NCBI GenBank assembly: GCA_021613375.1
Contig: CM038720.1
Coordinates: 4,645,889-4,709,888 of the forward strand
Source of the DNA: Megaleporinus macrocephalus
Lineage: Eukaryota > Chordata > Actinopteri > Characiformes > Anostomidae
Direction: 5' to 3'
Length of the DNA: 64,000 bases
The notes under the pieces: generated by a model
Databases searched by the model: none
Told to the model about the DNA's origin: nothing
What the model saw: only the letters and a program-made list of their open reading frames with translations
In this document: positions 59,090 to 64,000 of the stretch, piece after piece
Layout of the letters: each line of letters opens with the position of its first letter
Position numbering within the stretch: the stretch's first letter is position 1
Made by a program: the position numbers and the translations under genes

Positions 59090-59936
59090 GTGGTTTGGAA
59101 GGCAGTGTGTGAGACCACCAGCACGCAGACTCACGTGTGTGTGCGCGCACAGGTTTTGTCCGAGCTGTTTGCTTCCCCCAGCCGCCCCGTGGGGGCGCCA
59201 AAAGAGCAAAGAGCGCTCAGAACTGTTGCATGCGCCAAACAACTCGTGCACGAGACGCACTCATCAAAGCTCGTCGACGCTTATAACACTCTGGAAATGA
59301 TTGTTATTGCTACATTATTAAAACTGTTATTACTGACAGGCAGTGCACTGATTGTGACAACCACACACACCTAGAGAGAGAGAGAGAGAGAGAGAGAGCG
59401 TGCACTGCTTATCGAGCTCGACCATTTACCAGCGCGAGACACCAAAACATCTCCACTGTGCAGACACGCGCTGAAAAAAAGGGATGAAAAGAAAGGAGGG
59501 AAGGAGAAGAGCGATCAGTGTCTAATCCACCTTCGCATTCAGATGTGGGTCACCGTGGCTGCGCGCGACAGAGAGAGAGAGAGAGAGAGAGCGCGCGCGC
59601 GCGACTTGAGGGGCAATTAGCAGATTTTTTCTTAACCTAATTGTGCACTCCCCAGCAAAACAGCCCCCGAGCTCGCGCGACGTGGAGAAGTTGCCGAAGC
59701 TGAGCCTCCCCCCCTTTCCTCCTCCTCCTCCTCCTCTTCATCACCCCCCTCCTCTTCCTCCTCCTCCTCCTCCTCGCGTGCGCTGAGGAAAAGCATTTCT
59801 TTGCTCACTCGCGCACGCAGGCGACGGGAGACAACGCACTGGATTAAGCCGCTCGTTCGCGCGCAGGGGGCAGCGGGGAGACCCCCCCATTTGAGGGCTG
59901 TTGTGCAGGACGCGTTGTTTTGTTTTGTTCGCGTCC
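59090..59936 (+). promoter_or_regulatory. CpG-rich promoter-like region
   Basis: Composition shifts to CpG-dense with GCGCGCGC runs (59,592-59,602), AG runs (59,373-59,398; 59,571-59,591) and a CCTCCTCCTC polypyrimidine block (59,707-59,775). This combination is typical of CpG-island promoters of vertebrate developmental genes. ACTTGAGGGGCAATTAGCAG near 59,605 is a repeat-free stretch that may be conserved. A TATA-like TTTAAAAG lies at 59,937-59,944. No transcription start was demonstrated. The direction is taken from the + strand splice donor downstream. Confidence 0.5.
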
Positions 59937-59944
59937 TTTAAAAG
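59937..59944 (+). promoter_or_regulatory. Possible TATA-like box TTTAAAAG
   Basis: A weak match, placed about 30 bp before the GCGCGC/GAGAGA segment. CpG-island promoters often lack a TATA box, so this may be irrelevant. Confidence 0.2.
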
Positions 59945-59987
59945 AAGCACTTCAAAGGAGGGAAGGAGTTAGCGCGCGCGCGCCCGC

Positions 59988-60022
<35 letters not shown>

Positions 60023-60155
60023 TTGGTTTTTTCCTCCTCCAAAAAAAACCTGGACTGAAAAAAAAAAAAAAAAAAAAAAAGCCCACCGCCACCGCGCGCA
60101 TCGCTCGCGCGTCCCCGGCTACCCGTCTCTCGGCTCGGCTCGCGTTTCCGTAACG

Positions 60156-60224
60156 ATGGCGATGGTGAACCCAGCGACCACTTATGGATTTGCCCACCTG
60201 AGGGAGGATTTTAGGCGATCTTGA
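60156..60224 (+). CDS. Upstream ORF 1, 22 codons, in the putative 5' UTR
   Basis: It starts ATGGCGATGG in fair context (CGTAACGATGG, G at +4) and reads MAMVNPATTYGFAHLREDF plus RRS before TGA. It is too short for a protein call; its likely effect, if the exon is real, is to lower translation of the main frame. A second in-frame ATG (60,162, GCGATGG) has a G at both -3 and +4, a stronger context than the first. Confidence 0.25.
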   Translation: MAMVNPATTYGFAHLREDFRRS

Positions 60225-60244
60225 TGCACGAGGAGGGGCTCTAA
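60224..60244 (+). CDS. Upstream ORF 2, 6 codons, overlapping uORF1 stop
   Basis: The ATG shares its A with the TGA of uORF1 (TGATG), reads MHEEGL and stops at TAA. This stop-start overlap could allow reinitiation. It is speculative. Confidence 0.2.
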   Translation: MHEEGL

Positions 60245-60345
60245 AGGGGGCTGCGCCGGTTCGTATCGTCCGTCTCGAGGCGGTCAGGAGAAGCGGAGTC
60301 TCGGACACAGCGCTGGCTCGGGGTGGAAGAAGTGGCCGGCGCGAG

Positions 60346-60355
60346 GTAAGACGTG
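60346..60355 (+). other. Splice donor GTAAGACGTG
   Basis: The exon side GCGAG and the intron side GTAAGA match the vertebrate donor consensus at eight of nine positions that matter. A second donor-like GTAAGTGAG occurs at 60,923, which would give a longer alternative exon containing an in-frame 76-codon sequence without a domain. Confidence 0.5.
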
Positions 60356-60447
60356 TTGAAGTTGACGGGCGCAGAAAATGGCTCGCGCGGTGGAGCAGGC
60401 GGGGTGGTGGGGTTGCCACTTGAGGAATCCGTCGGTCGACGGTCAAG

Positions 60448-60521
60448 TTGCTCGGGAATTTTTGGCCGCTCCGCCTTAAAGGGCGCCGTTTAAGGTGGAA
60501 CGGCCAAAATCCCGAGAGCAG
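60448..60521. repeat. 33-bp imperfect inverted repeat (hairpin) just inside intron 1
   Basis: The left arm reads TTGCTCGGGAATTTTTGGCC then GCTCCGCCTTAAA. The right arm, reverse-complemented, reads CTGCTCTCGGGATTTTGGCC then GTTCCACCTTAAA. The arms are separated by a GGGCGCC loop that is itself near-palindromic. Few mismatches over 33 bp make chance unlikely in unique DNA. Confidence 0.8.
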
Positions 60522-60939
60522 CCCGCGACTGAGGAGCGACGCGGTGACGCGCGTGTCACGAATGTGCCACTTGTTTGCCTCCGCGTCTCCACTTCTCCAG
60601 CGGTGGGGTCCGGCTGCGTGCACGCGACCAACTAGTTCTGCTGGGGGCTTCATGTCGGCTGACCAACTGATGCTCGCGGAGCTGTAACCAGGACCACTGG
60701 TGCACGGAGGTCGCTCAGGAACCAGACCGGCGACGTACGGAGAGCAGGATAAGCCGTGCACGAGCCCCAGCGAGCTCAGCCTTTCGAGGGTCACTGCTTT
60801 TGCACGCGGATGTGGTTTTGAAGAGGGTCTTTCGAAGTGGGCTGCTGGTGGGCGATGCATAGGACCTGCAAGGACTAGTTCTTTAAGGCATGTGTTTATG
60901 CTGAGATGCAATAAACAAGCAAGTAAGTGAGTGGTCGTT

Positions 60940-61490
60940 CACAGTTTCCATAGAGGGGGTGTTGTGGGGTGGGCGTGGGGGCCACAGCAGCCCCCTCCCG
61001 GGAGCTTTGAGGAGGCACGAGCGCCTAGACCTGTTGAACCTGAAGGAAGGAATGAATGAATGCGATAACGGATGATTTAGAGCTCAGCGGAGAAAATAAA
61101 TAAAGCAAAGGTCACGGCACTTAAGGGCGATCAGACTCGCGCACCAACTTCGGGAGCAGAGCATGCGGTTTGGAGGTTGAGACGCTGCAGTTGATGGTGC
61201 AGCTGCGAGGAGACTGGGAGGCTGTGGTTCAACACTGAGCCCTGAACTGGCAGGGCTGGTGACTTGGTTCCTCAGAGTGATGCAGGATGGTGTAGGTTTG
61301 TGTAGAAGGCTTTTGAAGGCGACGTCCAGCTTCTAATAATGTAGGGATCGTTTTTGAGGCTGCTTGGAACCAAATGCAGGACCTTCTTCAAGAACCAATG
61401 GTTCTTTGAGTGGAGGATCATAATTTTTGGGGAGTTTTGGGGGGTGGGGGTCAGTATGTCCATGTTTTATGGCTATTGTGAATACGTAAA
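60940..61490. other. Unique intron-like interval
   Basis: GC content falls from about 61,050 onward. No exon-like frame; GATTGTGCTTGGAACC-style repeat text was not confirmed. Confidence 0.35.
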
Positions 61491-61733
61491 GAACTCTAAA
61501 TAGTATTATTATTATAATTATTATTATTAATATCGTGATATGATATTCTTTCCATATCGTCCACCCCTTAGTCAAACGCCAGAAAATATCAACACACTTA
61601 TATTAGTATTGTGATATTATGTTTGGTGATCCTGTATCGATTCTCAAACACATGCCATTATTAATTTATTGTTTACATATCGTCACATTGCCAATACTTA
61701 AAGAACTCTGATCATAATCAGGGCATAATAATT

Positions 61734-61771
<38 letters not shown>

Positions 61772-61973
61772 ATCGTGATATGATATTCTTCCCATATCGT
61801 CCACCCCTTAGTCAAACGCCAGAAAATATCAACACACTTATATTAGTATTGTGATATTATGTTTGGTAATCCTGTATCGATTCTCAAACACATGGTATTA
61901 TTAATTTATTGTTTACATATCGTCATATTGTCAATACTTAAATAACTCTAATCATAGTCAGGGAATAATAATT

Positions 61974-62035
<62 letters not shown>

Positions 62036-62090
62036 GTGATATGATATTCTTCCCATATCGTCCACCCCTAGAAGACACAGCGTTTCAAAG
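61491..62090. repeat. 240-bp tandem units with hAT-MITE-like ends
   Basis: 61,530-61,769 and 61,770-62,032 repeat at an exact 240-bp offset on the left side. Both carry TCGTGATATGATATTCTT, CATATCGTCCACCCCTTAG, CCTGTATCGATTCTCAAACAC and a TTATTATTA run. A third partial unit ends CATATCGTCCACCCCTAG at 62,070. CCACCCCTAG matches the style of hAT-type non-autonomous element ends in fishes (family knowledge). TTA runs: 61,736-61,769 and 61,976-62,035. Confidence 0.8.
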
Positions 62091-62580
62091 ACCGAGAAAT
62101 AAAATATCAACACATTAAGTATCGCAATATCATGTTCGATGATCCTGTATTGATTCTCAGAAACATTGTATTAATAAGTAATAATAACATGATATTAATA
62201 AGTATGTAAAAAACGGCTTTACATTGAATGTAAGTCAGTGGAACCAGAATCTTTTCCAAGCTTTCTTTGAGCATTTCTATTGGTCTGTTCATCAGACCAA
62301 TATACGATGGTATGTTGACAGTTTTCCTAAAATTAGATTTAAAAAGTCGTAACGTATTATGATATATTAAATTGTAGCACCCGTATCATTGTTCCGTGAC
62401 ATATCAACGGGAAGTACACAGCTTAGAAGTGAATATATTTAATTGTGCTGTGTATATGTTGTGTATATACAGCGCTCTTGTGCAACTTGTTTATGTTGGA
62501 GTAGAAAATAGATACATTACAACTACAATTTCAATTAAACACAACACTCACACAATACAATAACCTAAATATTTAATATT
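62091..62580. repeat. Diverged copy of the same element plus a second dispersed repeat
   Basis: 62,100-62,160 continues the ATATCAACACATTA...CCTGTATTGATTCTCA text of the 240-bp units. GTAAGTCAGTGGAACCAG (62,230) and CATTTCTATTGGTCTGTTCA (62,273) recur at 63,387-63,440. Confidence 0.6.
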
Positions 62581-62581
62581 A

Positions 62582-62584
<3 letters not shown>

Positions 62585-62678
<94 letters not shown>

Positions 62679-62680
62679 TA
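62585..62680. repeat. (TA)n(CA)n microsatellite
   Basis: About 37 TA dinucleotides followed by about 10 CA dinucleotides. Confidence 0.97.
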
Positions 62681-62858
62681 CTGTACTATAAATAACACAA
62701 CACGTGTGTCAATATTTTACTGCACTTGTATTATTTATTTATTTTTATTATTATTATAGTATATAGTCAATATTTTCTTACTCCCTAATAATTAGGCCCA
62801 TTTAAGTTCAGTGCAGATTCTGCAACAGTAAAAGTCTAAAATAGTAGTAAAAATTACT

Positions 62859-62905
<47 letters not shown>

Positions 62906-63025
62906 GTATACTGATAGTTTTAGTTTGTCTGTGCCAACTTATTAGATCACATTGTATATAGTGTATCTTGAAAATATCTAGAAGTATCGTGATATGATAT
63001 TCTTGCTGTATCGTCCACCCCTAGA
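62681..63025. repeat. AT-rich interval with a (TTA)n run and a hAT-MITE-like end
   Basis: TTA run at 62,861-62,905. ATCGTGATATGATATTCTTG then GTATCGTCCACCCCTAG at 62,985-63,022 is another copy of the terminal sequence seen near 61,560, 61,800 and 62,070. Confidence 0.7.
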
Positions 63026-63555
63026 GAACACCAACAAGTCCTGATTTCAGTGCACAAAACTGGTTCTTCAAAACCTGTTCAGTTGTCACTGCATTTGAAA
63101 TAGTTATTAATTTTTTGTGGAGCACCACTGACAGCAAACCACCAGATCCATATATGATTTGGAATCTATGATGTTCCGTTGTGTTATTGAGCTGCCAGTG
63201 AAACAAATGACACAACCGTTAAAAAAAAAAAAACTGCTAACAATAATAATAATAATAATAATAATAACATGGCTGTATGTACTTTCACATCTTGTTATTG
63301 GCATCACATCATCTCTGTCCAAAGAAAAACAAATATATCTAAATTGGCAGCTTCACAGTGGAGGACAGAAACTCTTGACTTTTAATGTAGGTCAGTGGAA
63401 CCAGTATGCTATTTTGCAGCATTTCTATTGGTCCGTTCATCATGAAATTGTCCCACAATGTAAATAAAACGCCAGCAGCTTCTCTGTTTGATTTGGTTAC
63501 CATATCACCCAGTTGTCTTCTCACAGTGGATGAACAGAATCACCTACTCATTTTC
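63026..63555. other. Unique interval with dispersed repeat and (AAT)n
   Basis: AAT run at 63,240-63,268 after an A-run. The 63,380-63,450 part repeats 62,225-62,295. Frames of 61-102 codons overlap on both strands without domains. Confidence 0.45.
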
Positions 63556-64000
63556 CTTTTAACTCTTATAACTGTTATAACTGTTATACTCTTATAACTC
63601 TCATAACTCTCATAACTCTTATAACTCTCATAACTCTTATAACTCGTATAACGCTTATAACTCTCATAACTCTTATAACTCGTATAACGCTTATAACACT
63701 TATAACTGTTATAACTCTCATAACTCTTATAACTCTCATAACTCTTATAACTCTCATAACTCTTATAACTCGTATAACGGTTATAACACTTATAACTGTT
63801 ATAACTGTTATAACTCTCATAACTCTTATAACTGTTATACTCTTTTAAATCTTATAACTATTATAACTGTTATAACTATTATAACTGTTATAACTCTTGT
63901 ACTCTTATAACTGTTATAACTCTCACAACTCTTAACTCTCATAATTTTTATAACTGTTATAACTGTTATAACTTTTATAACTGTTATACTCTTAACTCTT
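63556..64000. repeat. 9-10-bp array (TTATAACTC/GTTATAAC), open at the right edge
   Basis: TAACTCTTATAACTCTCATAAC and TAACTGTTATAACTGTTATA units with 9-10-bp spacing run to the last base, so the full length is unknown. The 78-codon Val/Ile-rich minus-strand frame is repeat-derived. Confidence 0.93.

Larger units (their letters stand above)
59965..60345 (+). other. Putative 5' non-coding first exon of an unidentified gene
   Basis: The sequence from about 59,965 to 60,345 is GC-rich with a GA tract (59,988-60,020) and a run of about 23 A (60,058-60,080). It ends at GGCGCGAG/GTAAGACG, a strong donor consensus at 60,346. Two short upstream frames lie in it (60,156-60,224 and 60,224-60,244) and no long frame remains open to the donor, so the exon would be 5' UTR. 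The start is only approximate. Long GC-rich 5' UTRs with GA tracts and short upstream frames are typical of developmental regulators, but the gene cannot be named because no coding exon lies within the window. The 319-codon minus-strand frame over it is judged spurious. Confidence 0.45.

Noticed and set aside
59952..60911. 319-codon minus-strand frame over the CpG-rich block
   Set aside because: No domain, arginine/serine/proline-rich composition typical of antisense GC-rich DNA, a run of Phe from the poly-A tract and Leu-Ser repeats from the GA tract.
60909..60928. AATAAA followed by a donor-like GTAAGT
   Set aside because: A lone AATAAA with no transcript evidence. The donor-like site is mentioned only as a possible alternative exon end.

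Overview
The window looks like 64 kb of vertebrate nuclear DNA, most probably from a teleost fish. The reasons are degenerate non-LTR retrotransposons of fish type, THAP-domain transposon fragments, dispersed units carrying the core GGCCACTTTATTAGAAACAC, TA and TTA microsatellites, many minisatellites, and a CpG-rich first-exon-like segment with a consensus splice donor. An ostariophysan (characin or catfish-like) source is a weak guess. I see no prokaryotic genes, no rRNA or tRNA, no CRISPR array and no intact protein-coding gene. Most long open frames are tandem repeats whose unit length is a multiple of three, or chance frames in GC-rich DNA.

Layout. 0-9.4 kb: a 53-bp minisatellite, a dispersed repeat family, a 36-bp minisatellite, then three copies of a module made of a ~250-bp anchor and a 25-bp array (the third copy lacks the array). 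9.4-16.8 kb: AT-rich DNA, a broken THAP-domain element, an L2-like LINE remnant, and a 17-18-bp (GTGTGATGTTATT-type) minisatellite in two blocks with a duplicated and interrupted flank. 16.8-23.6 kb: a 42-bp minisatellite, a polypurine tract, and ~380-bp units arranged head-to-head and tail-to-tail around a 1.2-kb unique island. 23.6-34 kb: dispersed duplications, 21-bp and 20-bp VNTRs, an AT-rich ~115-bp array and a degenerate GTCCAAATGAGA-type array. 34-43.6 kb: a 1-kb element with a THAP fragment (second copy at 51 kb), an inverted repeat interrupted by a LINE with a target-site duplication, an L2-like reverse-transcriptase remnant and a possible solo LTR. 43.6-47.4 kb: a long repeat-poor GC-rich island. 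47.4-59 kb: a THAP element copy, a second GC-rich island, a 45-bp VNTR, a TCATAAT-type array, a fold-back element, a 1.24-kb TIR element sitting inside a TA microsatellite, and a 142-bp tandem repeat. 59-61.2 kb: a CpG-rich, GA-rich segment that looks like the 5' end of a gene on the + strand, with a splice donor at 60,346. 61.2-64 kb: hAT-MITE-like 240-bp units, TTA runs and a 9-10-bp array that leaves the window.

Interpretation (inference). This fits a gene-poor region upstream of, and running into the first intron of, one gene on the + strand. Low-repeat islands that may be conserved non-coding or regulatory DNA alternate with expanded minisatellites and nested transposons. The gene cannot be named because no coding exon lies in the window. 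Conservation of the islands was not measured.
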